Part shown: one piece after another, positions 16,627-24,571 of the stretch
Layout: each line of letters opens with the position of its first letter
Numbering within the stretch: position 1 is the stretch's first letter
Source: Anaerobutyricum hallii
GTDB lineage: Bacteria; Bacillota; Clostridia; Lachnospirales; Lachnospiraceae
Assembly (NCBI RefSeq): GCF_900209925.1
Contig: NZ_LT907978.1
Span: 1,547,219 to 1,611,218 of the forward strand
Direction of reading: 5' to 3'
DNA length: 64,000 bases
Translations under genes and position numbers: made by a program
Notes under the pieces: model-generated
What the model was told of the DNA's origin: nothing
Database searches by the model: none
Seen by the model: the letters and a program-made list of their open reading frames with translations, nothing else

Positions 16627-18411
16627 TTATCTTCCCTCCTTTGCAGTAGATACTTTCCACTCGGCGCTGTCCTGAGCCGCTTTCCACAACTTTTGGTATT
16701 CTGGGCAAGCTTGAATCAGCTCCTGATGTTTTCCGGTTGCCACCATCTTTCCGTGATCCATAACGCATATTTGATCTGCGTTCATTATAGCGGGAAGTTT
16801 GTGAGCGATAACTACCAAGGTTTTTCCCTCCACCAGCTCCGCAATAGCAGCCTCCATTTTTTCCTCATTTTCTGGATCAGCATAGGCCGTGGCCTCGTCG
16901 AGCACTACAATCGGGGCATCCTTCAATATTGCCCGCGCCAGGGAAATTCGCTGGCGCTGCCCCCCGGAAAGCATTTTCCCCGCATCGCCCGCCATGGAGT
17001 GAATACCTTGCGGCAGCTTTTCCAGAAACTCCATACACCGGGCTTTCTTCGCCGCCTGCATTACTTCCTCATCGGTAGCATCCAAACGTCCAAGACGGAT
17101 ATTTTCCAGCAGGGAGGTGTTAAACAGGTACTGATCCTGAGCCACATAGGAAATGCGGCTGTTCAATGCCTCCAGGCTCATATCACAAAGTTTCTGCCCG
17201 CCAATGGAAATGCTCCCTTTCTGCGGGTCATAGTAGTGGATCAACAGTTTTGCAAGGGTGCTCTTGCCAGAACCGGATTCACCAACTAGGGCAGTTTTTT
17301 GTCCTGCTTGTGCCACAAAGGTAATATCGTGGAGGACTTCGTTTTCCGCTATTATCGGTTTCCCATCTGGGCCAGGCTGTGTCGTCTGATACGCAAAGGA
17401 AACATGATCGTAAGAAATGTTAAAATCCTGTCCGTGGAAATCATCCTCAGCAGCTTGCAGCGGTGCCGTATTTAACATCTGTTCAAGTGCCGTGATCTTA
17501 TAATTCAGATTCGGAATCGTCTCCATAAAGCCCAGTGCTTTCAGGAGAGGAATCCCAATGCTGAGGGAAAGGCAGAGGACTAAAATCAAATCAGGTAAAG
17601 TGCTTATGCCACAGAGAACAAACCATGCCCCAAGAGGCAAAGTCAGAATAACAGTGCAGGGCAGTAGACTTCCGTATATCGCCATCCAGGGCCAGGCGGC
17701 CTTATACCATGCCAAGGTATAATCCCGATAGTCCGTTACATCCTTGCGGAAGTTCTCGTAAGATTCGCTCTCCCGGTTGAAAACCTTGACAACCTCCATA
17801 CCATTGATGTACTCAATGATCGTGTTGTTCATTTTCTGTGCAGACTGATAGTAGGGACCCATGCGCTTCATTCCAACAGAGTACATAATGACCATGGAGA
17901 GCAGGCTGATCGGGATAGAGGCCAAAGACATAAGAGCCAGTTTCCAGTCCGCACAAAACATAGCAACATAAATCACCAGCGGGATCAGTAAATTTGCGAT
18001 ACCCTCTGGGACTGAATGAGCAAGGAGCAATTCCAAGCTGTCCACATCATCGACAAACAGCTTTTTGATTGTCCCTGTCCCTTTTTCCTCCACAATGCCA
18101 AGGGGAAGTTTCTCAAACTTCTTTTGCAGAGATACCCGCAGCCGGAACAATGTGTTATATGCTGCTTTATGAGAAATTGATAATCCCCATCCATAAAAAA
18201 ACGCCTGCAAAACAAGACAGATCAAAACCCCTATAACACGCAATAAAACAAATTCTGTTTCAACAGAATCGCCCATAACCAATGGCGAAATGACCTGATA
18301 GGCCAGCACAAAAGGCAGGATGCCCATAAGAACGCTGACCAGTACGACAACCGTGGCCACATACATATTTTTCTTATATGGCCCTGCGTACTCAAAGATT
18401 TTTTTGAACAT
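16627..18411 (-). CDS. ABC half-transporter (membrane + ATPase), YbtP-like
   Basis: 594 residues with the same architecture as its partner: N-terminal membrane domain (about 1-310), Walker A GESGSGKST, signature LSGGQRQR, Walker B IVVLDEAT and IAHKL. An AAGGAGGG site precedes the ATG. The stop and next start are adjacent, so the pair is translationally coupled. Expected function is transport of the metal-loaded compound as a heterodimer. GC content is visibly higher than in the RiPP region. Confidence 0.88.
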   Translation of the reverse strand: MFKKIFEYAGPYKKNMYVATVVVLVSVLMGILPFVLAYQVISPLVMGDSVETEFVLLRVIGVLICLVLQAFFYGWGLSISHKAAYNTLFRLRVSLQKKFEKLPLGIVEEKGTGTIKKLFVDDVDSLELLLAHSVPEGIANLLIPLVIYVAMFCADWKLALMSLASIPISLLSMVIMYSVGMKRMGPYYQSAQKMNNTIIEYINGMEVVKVFNRESESYENFRKDVTDYRDYTLAWYKAAWPWMAIYGSLLPCTVILTLPLGAWFVLCGISTLPDLILVLCLSLSIGIPLLKALGFMETIPNLNYKITALEQMLNTAPLQAAEDDFHGQDFNISYDHVSFAYQTTQPGPDGKPIIAENEVLHDITFVAQAGQKTALVGESGSGKSTLAKLLIHYYDPQKGSISIGGQKLCDMSLEALNSRISYVAQDQYLFNTSLLENIRLGRLDATDEEVMQAAKKARCMEFLEKLPQGIHSMAGDAGKMLSGGQRQRISLARAILKDAPIVVLDEATAYADPENEEKMEAAIAELVEGKTLVVIAHKLPAIMNADQICVMDHGKMVATGKHQELIQACPEYQKLWKAAQDSAEWKVSTAKEGR

Positions 18412-18454
18412 AAGCCCTCCTTATATTGAGCCGTACTGTCTGTGCTTCAAAAAC

Positions 18455-18483
18455 AAGAGGCCGCCAAAGTAAAGCGGCCTCTT
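18455..18483 (-). terminator. Terminator between ECF operon and ABC pair
   Basis: AAGAGGCCGC (18455-18464) pairs perfectly with GCGGCCTCTT (18474-18483). On the minus strand it is followed by GTTTTTG. It would separate or attenuate transcription from the ECF genes into the ABC half-transporters. Confidence 0.82.
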
Positions 18484-18537
18484 ATCATTATCTTTCTGTC
18501 CAGTCAAGGCGGCCCTGACATTCATAATTTCTAAAAT

Positions 18538-20004
18538 TCACTGGCGGATTCGGAAAAAATCCAAAACCTTTTTACTGCCGGATTCGTCCAATGGATAGCT
18601 TTCTTTTACTTGCCCTTTTTCCATATGGACTACATACGAACATCCCGCCATCACCAACTCCGGATCATGCGTAATAACAAAAAGCGTTTTGCCCTGATCC
18701 GCGAGTGACTTCAAACTCCGCGCAACTTCCCGCATATGTTTGAGATCAAGCCCGCTTGTTGGTTCGTCAAACACAATGATCTCCCGGTTACTCACAATGG
18801 CAGACGCGATCGCTACCCGCTGTTTTTGCCCGCCGGAAAGAGAAAGCGGGTGCCTGTCTTTATATTCCAGCAGATCAAACTGTTTAAGGATTTTATCCAC
18901 AACAGTTTCATCCTTGTTGTCCATGCTCAGAAGCACTTCATCCGCCACGCTTTCGGTAAATAGCTGATGGCTGGTATCCTGCATTACCATGTAGCAATGT
19001 TTGAGCCGGGCTTTCCAATCAAGGGTTTTCCCCTCAACCTGCAAAAAGCCACACTTCTTTTCCAGTCCGCAAATACAGCGGGCCAGAGTAGATTTTCCAG
19101 CGCCATTCAGACCGATAATGGCAATCGTTTCTCCAACAGGCAGTTCTGCACTCGGAATATGGAGGCTTTCCGGTTCCCGCTTTTTATACGCAAAGCAGAA
19201 ATTTTGAAATTCCATCTGTTTAGCTGTATGCGCCTGATACTGATTCGCAGGCTTCAACTTCGAGAGAGAAAACGGCCGCAGCCCCATTTCTTTTCGAGTG
19301 CCATCCGATAAGCTGTCAAATTCAGCAGGCGTGTATTCCCGTTCAATCTCCCCATCTTTTACATACAGCACACGATCTGCAAGATCGTGAAGGTAGTAAA
19401 GGCGGTGTTCTGCGATCAGAATTGTTTTGCCCTGCTTTTTCCAGAGGCTTAGGACCTGCCGCAGGTCATCAATAGCAGCCATATCCAAATTAGAAGATGG
19501 TTCGTCCAGGACCATAATTCCCGGCAGCAATACACTTGATGAAGCACAGGCTATTTTTTGCTTTTCGCCTCCGGACAGAGCAAACACGCTTCGCCCCATC
19601 AAATCTTCAATATGATAATCGGAAACTGTCCGGTCAATCCTTTTCAGGATATCCTCCTGAGGATAGCCTAAATTTTCACAGGCAAAGGCTAATTCACTAT
19701 CCGTATCCACGTTGAAAAACTGACTTTTGGGATTCTGGAATACAGATCCCACCATAGCAGCCAAGTCATAAAGCGGCGTATCTGATACGCTTTTTCCGTC
19801 CAGAAGGACATCGCCCTCTAATTTGCCCTCGTAATAATGAGGCACCAGCCCATTTACCAAACGGGTAATCGTTGTTTTCCCACAGCCGGATTCTCCCGTG
19901 AGTAAAACAAATTCCCCTGTGTTTATGGTGAGATTGACATTTCTAATCCCTCCGCCGCTGGATTCTTCACCATAAGAAAAAGAAACATTTTGAAAATCTA
20001 TCAT
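18538..20004 (-). CDS. ECF transporter ATPase, two fused ATP-binding domains
   Basis: About 488 residues starting MIDFQNVSFSYGEE; the ATG at 20004 overlaps the T-component stop (ATGA), which supports it over a longer frame. It contains two complete CbiO/EcfA-like ATPases. The first has GESGCGKTT, LSGGEKQK and IMVLDEPSS; the second has GLNGAGKST, LSGGQKQR and IIVFDEPTS. Energy-coupling-factor systems normally use two separate ATPases; fused forms occur with dedicated group I systems. It powers the S/T membrane complex encoded just upstream. Confidence 0.9.
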   Translation of the reverse strand: MIDFQNVSFSYGEESSGGGIRNVNLTINTGEFVLLTGESGCGKTTITRLVNGLVPHYYEGKLEGDVLLDGKSVSDTPLYDLAAMVGSVFQNPKSQFFNVDTDSELAFACENLGYPQEDILKRIDRTVSDYHIEDLMGRSVFALSGGEKQKIACASSSVLLPGIMVLDEPSSNLDMAAIDDLRQVLSLWKKQGKTILIAEHRLYYLHDLADRVLYVKDGEIEREYTPAEFDSLSDGTRKEMGLRPFSLSKLKPANQYQAHTAKQMEFQNFCFAYKKREPESLHIPSAELPVGETIAIIGLNGAGKSTLARCICGLEKKCGFLQVEGKTLDWKARLKHCYMVMQDTSHQLFTESVADEVLLSMDNKDETVVDKILKQFDLLEYKDRHPLSLSGGQKQRVAIASAIVSNREIIVFDEPTSGLDLKHMREVARSLKSLADQGKTLFVITHDPELVMAGCSYVVHMEKGQVKESYPLDESGSKKVLDFFRIRQ

Positions 20005-20753
20005 GGCAAAATCCCTCCTGCGGAAATTATCGGGGAAGCAATCGCCCAAAACACTACAAAGCAACAAAACAAGATCAGCACCACATCGGCAAAATTGAAT
20101 TTAAGCTGGCAAATGTTTGTGCGTTTGACAGGAGCGCCGAGGCCACGGGTAATTGCCGCAGCGGAAAGTTCCTCACCGATTTTCACGGAGCAGGTAATCA
20201 TCGGGATCAGCTTATACTCCAATATTTTTGAAGATTTTTTCCCTCCAAGTTTAATCCCACGCATTTTCATAGCGTCACTGATTGCTTCTGACTCCTGAAA
20301 GACAGTTGGAAAGAAGCGGAACATGACCGTTAAGGGGATCGTCACTTCTTTAGGCATATGGATTCTTTCCATGCCGGAAATCAATTCACTGACCGTTGTT
20401 GTTTTCACTGCATAGGCAGCAATCGCAACACTGGGAAGGATTCGGCAGAAGAATCCTGTTGTAAACAGAACAAGGAAATTCAATATCCCCGTAAGGTGCG
20501 GCAAAACATAAATTTGGACAGCATAAAAAACAGAAAACACAGCAATATAGCCCACAGCTTTTGCACATTGTTTCGAGGTAAGCAGCAATATAGCCGGAAC
20601 CACACAAAGAACAAGGCGGATCAGTCCCATAGCTTCTCCGCCTGTTCCACCCATGACAAAAATGCTTATGATGAAGATGAGCAACAGTTTTGTACGCGGA
20701 TCGAGCCGCAACCCTTGTTCTGTTTTTTTGCTGAGCAGAATTTCCCGCGCCAT
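20001..20753 (-). CDS. ECF transporter transmembrane T component
   Basis: 250 residues from ATG 20753, overlapping the S-component stop by one base (TAATG). It has several hydrophobic segments and the two charged T-component motifs: AMKMRGIK (residues about 155-165) and AAAITRGLGAP, the Ala-x-x-x-Arg-Gly coupling helices that contact the ATPases. A longer upstream frame without a ribosome site was rejected. Confidence 0.9.
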   Translation of the reverse strand: MAREILLSKKTEQGLRLDPRTKLLLIFIISIFVMGGTGGEAMGLIRLVLCVVPAILLLTSKQCAKAVGYIAVFSVFYAVQIYVLPHLTGILNFLVLFTTGFFCRILPSVAIAAYAVKTTTVSELISGMERIHMPKEVTIPLTVMFRFFPTVFQESEAISDAMKMRGIKLGGKKSSKILEYKLIPMITCSVKIGEELSAAAITRGLGAPVKRTNICQLKFNFADVVLILFCCFVVFWAIASPIISAGGILP

Positions 20754-21349
20754 TATGCAATACCGGCACGCTGGAAGTGCTTTTTGCAAATGGCTTTCCC
20801 AATCATACCTCCGACAAGGCCAAACACAAAGCAGGCAACCAGCAAAATAGGCGCAATCCACATAGGCATATATGTATTAAGGGTAGCTGCATATTCAGTG
20901 CCGTATCCTTCAGTCAGCATTACCATATAGCTTTCACGGTTCAGGAAAATGGGAGCAAAGTTGCCAAACACCCAGATGCTGAACACACCGCAGGAAAGAA
21001 CTGTACTCTTTGCACTTTTGTAGTCTGCCTTTTTCAGGATCACGTCAGCCAACAGGCCGCCAACAAGACCAGTTACCATAGTAAGATAGCCGTTGCCGAA
21101 GAACACCATGATTAGACCAATCAGGAAACCCATGATTGCAGTCATCCCGAATTTTTTAGCCTTTGTAACATACAGCATATAGGGGATGCCGCCAATCAAA
21201 GGACACAGCACCGCCATCAGCGGAATAAAAATGGGGATGAAGCCAAGCATCGCCACCAGCATAACAATGACGACATAGATGACGGTGTAGATGCCGATAG
21301 TAATTAAATCTTTTCCCTCAAGCCGGGAACTTTTTTTCTGGGAACTCAT
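20753..21349 (-). CDS. ECF transporter S component, MptD/Trep_Strep family
   Basis: 198 residues, six predicted membrane segments, starting MSSQKKSSRLEGKDLITIGI with GGAGG upstream. The sequence has the character of the MptD (Trep_Strep) group of putative substrate-binding S components. MptD-type ECF sets recur beside YbtPQ-like ABC pairs and AraC regulators in siderophore-type loci of Firmicutes (recollection, not checked), so its substrate may be the metallophore, the metal, or a breakdown product. It is the first gene of the S-T-A operon, which has its own promoter. Confidence 0.82.
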   Translation of the reverse strand: MSSQKKSSRLEGKDLITIGIYTVIYVVIVMLVAMLGFIPIFIPLMAVLCPLIGGIPYMLYVTKAKKFGMTAIMGFLIGLIMVFFGNGYLTMVTGLVGGLLADVILKKADYKSAKSTVLSCGVFSIWVFGNFAPIFLNRESYMVMLTEGYGTEYAATLNTYMPMWIAPILLVACFVFGLVGGMIGKAICKKHFQRAGIA

Positions 21350-21365
21350 ACCAGTATCCTCCTAT

Positions 21366-21403
21366 CTAAAAAATGGTGTAGTTAGTATTTTCTAACTACA
21401 CCA
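21366..21403 (-). terminator. Terminator of the AraC gene, overlapping an operator-like dyad
   Basis: A perfect 12-bp stem, TGGTGTAGTTAG (21374-21385) and CTAACTACACCA (21392-21403), is followed on the minus strand by TTTTTT. Its core is a GTTAG-N6-CTAAC dyad shared with three other promoter regions. The ECF promoter's start point falls inside the stem, so transcripts from that promoter should not fold the terminator while read-through from the AraC gene should. Confidence 0.8.
21381..21396. promoter_or_regulatory. Candidate metal-regulator operator (TTAG-N6-CTAA), ECF operon
   Basis: GTTAGTATTTTCTAAC, just downstream of the ECF operon -10. It has the same arms and spacing as the dyads at 22466, 44386 and 47279. 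A repressor bound here would block initiation. Confidence 0.55.
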
Positions 21404-21406
21404 CAT

Positions 21407-21435
21407 ATAATAACAATTTACGCCTACATTTCCAA
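21407..21435 (-). promoter_or_regulatory. Promoter of the ECF (S-T-A) operon
   Basis: On the minus strand: -35 TTGGAA (complement 21430-21435), 17-bp spacer, -10 TATTAT (complement 21407-21412). It lies about 60 bases before the S-component start. The weak -35 directly abuts a pair of 13-bp direct repeats, as expected for a promoter needing an activator. Confidence 0.65.
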
Positions 21436-21468
21436 CCCAAAAACGGTTTTATTCTACCCAAAATCGGT
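21435..21468. repeat. Tandem 13-bp direct repeats, candidate AraC-family binding site
   Basis: ACCCAAAAACGGT at 21435-21447 and ACCCAAAATCGGT at 21456-21468, differing at one base and spaced 21 bp centre to centre (two helical turns). They end at the -35 box of the ECF promoter. Direct repeats on one helix face are the usual operators of AraC-type activators, and such a regulator is encoded immediately upstream. Confidence 0.65.
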
Positions 21469-21479
21469 ATTTTTTAATT

Positions 21480-22451
21480 TTAACCAATCGTATTTTCCGT
21501 TTTATAGTTTTTAGGAATTACCCCATACTTCTTTTTGAATGCCGCAGCAAAGTTACTCGGTTTTGAATAGCCTACAAATGCTGCCACCTGACTTACGTTC
21601 AAATTACTTTCTAATAGTAGACTTGCCGCCTTTTCCAATCGCTGATCTATAATATACGCATGAACCGATGTTCCAAACAGCGAGGAAAAACCCTTTGACA
21701 ATTTTGAAGTACTAATATTGACTTTTCGCGCCAATTCCTCACAACTTGGTGCCAAAGCAAGCTGACTGTCAATGATTCTCTTCGCTTCTATGATGGATTC
21801 TCGGTCACTTCTGGAAATTGCTATATAAGTTGACGCAAGAATACTCAGTTCCAAAATCTCACTCAAATATACAGATAACAACTCAAAAACTTTGCTTTCC
21901 AAAAACAGGTATCCCAATCCGCCGCGATATTGCGTGAAGTCTTTCAGTTCCGCAAAAATGTGCTCCATATAGGGAGTAATACCTACTTTTGATATACCTT
22001 CCAATAGTTTTTTCTGATAAACCTCAATCTCACCAACATCAAAATAGTCATTCATAATTTTACGGAAATACGACAGTGGTACTTTTACATTTTTGAAAAG
22101 GAAATCGTTTTGTTTGGAATAGCACAGATATTCCATTTTCCCGTGTCCACGATAAATACAGGACTCACCTTTTTGTATGCTGATACTTTGTCGGCTATCT
22201 GCAATATTCCAGGAAACACCATCATTGAAGCAGAACAACATTTGAATGTATTCTTCGCTACTCACTCCCTGCACGTTCATATCTGAAAAATAATTCATTT
22301 TCCAGTCCGAAACAACTGCTCCCTGTTTCGTGACCACCTGTAAAATCTGCCCTGTCCCCATGTCTGCTGGAATATCTATGGTTATTGTCTGCGGTGAATT
22401 AGAGAGCAGATCACGATAAAGATTATTCATGTATTGGTTTGTCATGTACAA
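21480..22451 (-). CDS. AraC-family regulator, PchR/YbtA-like
   Basis: 323 residues. The C-terminal about 100 residues hold two HTH motifs: CEELARKVNISTSKLSKGFS and LNVSQVAAFVGYSKPSNFAAAFKKKYGVIPKNY. The N-terminal about 200 residues form the sensing domain, without a recognised signature. Starts TTG 22451 or ATG 22445 are both possible; GGGAGG lies just upstream. PchR and YbtA are AraC regulators that use the iron-loaded siderophore as inducer. Position between the NRPS operon and the ECF operon suggests this one activates uptake when the product is present (inference). Confidence 0.88.
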   Translation of the reverse strand: MYMTNQYMNNLYRDLLSNSPQTITIDIPADMGTGQILQVVTKQGAVVSDWKMNYFSDMNVQGVSSEEYIQMLFCFNDGVSWNIADSRQSISIQKGESCIYRGHGKMEYLCYSKQNDFLFKNVKVPLSYFRKIMNDYFDVGEIEVYQKKLLEGISKVGITPYMEHIFAELKDFTQYRGGLGYLFLESKVFELLSVYLSEILELSILASTYIAISRSDRESIIEAKRIIDSQLALAPSCEELARKVNISTSKLSKGFSSLFGTSVHAYIIDQRLEKAASLLLESNLNVSQVAAFVGYSKPSNFAAAFKKKYGVIPKNYKTENTIG

Positions 22452-22465
22452 GCATTCCTCCCGAA

Positions 22466-22481
22466 GTTAGATAAGACTAAT
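22466..22481. promoter_or_regulatory. Candidate metal-regulator operator (TTAG-N6-CTAA), AraC gene
   Basis: GTTAGATAAGACTAAT lies between the -10 and the ribosome site of the AraC gene, at the expected transcription start. It has the same arms and spacing as the three related sites. Confidence 0.55.
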
Positions 22482-22484
22482 TAA

Positions 22485-22513
22485 ATTTTACAACTTCCAA
22501 AGTAAAAAGTCAA
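22485..22513 (-). promoter_or_regulatory. Promoter of the AraC regulator gene
   Basis: On the minus strand: -35 TTGACT (complement 22508-22513), 17-bp spacer, -10 TAAAAT (complement 22485-22490). It is a near-consensus promoter. The dyad at 22466-22481 immediately follows it. About 230 bases between here and the methyltransferase stop contain no gene or clear terminator. Confidence 0.7.
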
Positions 22514-22743
22514 ATTTTGTAATCATGTAAAAAGCAGACACTACTTAATGTAAATTACAAACTTCACTTACTTCCATTTCTTTCTGCATCTCACAAGACG
22601 ATAAAGTCACTTTTAAAACCCATTGTACTGACAATTTAATATTAATTCTCATTGTTCCCCTGCACATCGCTAAATTATCTTATAAATATGGCATTTTAGG
22701 AACACCTGACAGTTCGAGAGTTAATTTTATCTGAAGTTCATAT

Positions 22744-23487
22744 TTATCGTGCTTTTATTGCAAGTAATAATGTTTCTGATAATTTAGCTGTTCTAAAGTG
22801 CATTTTTGTCAATTGGTTTAAAATTTTTTCCACACTCTGATAATTCCACGACATTAGGCTATCTACAGTACTAACTATGTTTTTACCACAAAAAACTTTA
22901 TAGGTCAATCTCCATGTCCATTGATCCATCCCCACTTGCTTTATATCGGTAATATACGTCTCATAGCGCAATCTTCCTTGAGTAGCCACCGATATTCTAC
23001 TTCCTACTGGCGCAACAAGAAATTTCGGTTCTAAAAGTTCTATCAGGATTGGGACATTTATATTCAAATTTTTATCTAATTTATACAATAATTTTTCTTG
23101 TTCATCCCTTTTTAAATGTCCAAGTACTCCCATGCACATTACACCACTTATTTTATCTCGAAATGAATATTTACCTACATCTATCGGCAATAGAGAAATT
23201 CTCTCTTTAACTTCATTATGCTCCATTAATCTTGCCATAAACGCTGTTCTCATATAAGCCGATGGTTCTAAAGCAATTATTTCTTTATCACATATCATAT
23301 TAGCCATCTCTATTGTTGTTTTTCCAGTTCCTGCACCTATATCCAAAATGATTCCATCTAAATCCTTAACCATATCAGCAAATTTGTTTAAAACAATTTT
23401 TTTGTTCCCTATCTGTGAAAGAGCTGATAAATCATAAAATTCTACTGTCTCTCCGTATACATTCTCAATTTCATTCAATCCCGTCAT
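22744..23487 (-). CDS. SAM-dependent methyltransferase of the NRPS cluster
   Basis: 247 residues. Class I methyltransferase motif I is ILDIGAGTGKTTIEMA near residue 46, followed by EIIALEPSAYM (motif II). The C-terminal half is variable. It overlaps the imide-reductase gene by 17 bases and is the last gene of the long operon. In pyochelin and yersiniabactin, thiazolidine N- or C-methylation is done by embedded domains; here a free enzyme could N-methylate the reduced ring. The methylation site is inference. Confidence 0.85.
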   Translation of the reverse strand: MTGLNEIENVYGETVEFYDLSALSQIGNKKIVLNKFADMVKDLDGIILDIGAGTGKTTIEMANMICDKEIIALEPSAYMRTAFMARLMEHNEVKERISLLPIDVGKYSFRDKISGVMCMGVLGHLKRDEQEKLLYKLDKNLNINVPILIELLEPKFLVAPVGSRISVATQGRLRYETYITDIKQVGMDQWTWRLTYKVFCGKNIVSTVDSLMSWNYQSVEKILNQLTKMHFRTAKLSETLLLAIKAR

Positions 23488-24571
23488 TCTCCTTTTTTAT
23501 TAAATGTCTTTTTTCCAAATCATAAAATATACTTTTTATGTCACCAAAATTGTCATAATCAACGATATTCATATAGCCCACTTTCTGACATATTTCAGAC
23601 CATAATTTTGATACATATATTTGATATTGCGCCATGGACATTTTTTCTGTTCTATTTTGCTTAAATAAAATCTCTAAAGCTTTCTTTACTGCATCCGGCC
23701 ATATTTGTTCAAACGTTTCTTTTACTGATGGTAACATTACATTTCCTATAGTAACACCAGAGGGTATATTTACTTCCTCTTCTACATTAATACTTAGTGT
23801 TCCATATTCATCTCTTGGCATATGCAAGAAAGGAAGCCATATTACCGGACCATGGGTATTGACCAGACAGAGCCGCCCTGTGGAAAATGTCAATTCTATT
23901 CTATGATATAAATGTAATGGATGGTCTATATCGTTACGATCCACATTGGTATTCACTATAAATGTTACCGGAACCATTCCAATTATACCACTAATAACTC
24001 TGTTACCCCCTCCTGCCATAGAAGTTGTATAAGATTCTGCTACATTTCCCAATTTCCATGTAGATAAGCCTCCCAACGCACACCCCAATATATCTATTCC
24101 ATCATATAATACATGTATAGCGCATTCCAAGGATGCATTTATAAGATGAGCATGTTTACTTATTATTTGTGCCGCCTCTAAAAAATCTCGAATTGGCTTG
24201 ATATACCGATAAAATGGATTCAACATAAAAGCGGCACTTCCGGATTCTCTTATACAATTAACAATTTCTACCTCATGAGCAGGATGTTCTAATAATGTTG
24301 GTATCCCTTTTGCAAGTATACTTTTAGCTATATTGGCACCGTTTCCACCTCCAGCCGCATTAGGTACAACTACACATGCTGCATCAACATTTTGATTTAT
24401 TTCTTTAATATCCGTATACATTGGCACATTTAGATTCTTTGAAAGAAGTCTGGATCTATCGCTTCCTTTTCCCAATATACCCATAAGCTCATATTCTTTA
24501 CTTTCTGCAATAGCTTTCAAATAAATTTTCCCAAATCCTGTTCCACATACTAAAATCTGTTTTTTCTTCAT
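23471..24571 (-). CDS. Thiazolinyl imide reductase (Irp3/PchG-like)
   Basis: 366 residues of the Gfo/Idh/MocA-like fold. The Rossmann start is KKKQILVCGTGFGKIYLKAI, then PTLLEHPAHEVE and FMLNPFYRYIKPIRDF, and a MAGGGNRVISGI region, all characteristic of the Irp3/PchG/YbtU family. These NADPH enzymes reduce one carrier-bound thiazoline to a thiazolidine during pyochelin or yersiniabactin assembly. The family is a strong marker that the NRPS makes thiazoline rings from Cys. It overlaps the upstream gene by four bases (ATGA). Confidence 0.9.
   Translation of the reverse strand: MKKKQILVCGTGFGKIYLKAIAESKEYELMGILGKGSDRSRLLSKNLNVPMYTDIKEINQNVDAACVVVPNAAGGGNGANIAKSILAKGIPTLLEHPAHEVEIVNCIRESGSAAFMLNPFYRYIKPIRDFLEAAQIISKHAHLINASLECAIHVLYDGIDILGCALGGLSTWKLGNVAESYTTSMAGGGNRVISGIIGMVPVTFIVNTNVDRNDIDHPLHLYHRIELTFSTGRLCLVNTHGPVIWLPFLHMPRDEYGTLSINVEEEVNIPSGVTIGNVMLPSVKETFEQIWPDAVKKALEILFKQNRTEKMSMAQYQIYVSKLWSEICQKVGYMNIVDYDNFGDIKSIFYDLEKRHLIKKENDGIE

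Noticed and set aside
20754-20861. Longer start for the ECF T component
   Set aside because: The extension lies within the S-component gene and has no ribosome site; the ATG at 20753 is coupled by TAATG.
22600-22680. Fur box upstream of the AraC gene
   Set aside because: ATTAATTCTCATTG is only a partial match and lies far from the near-consensus promoter; the TTAG-N6-CTAA dyad is the better site.
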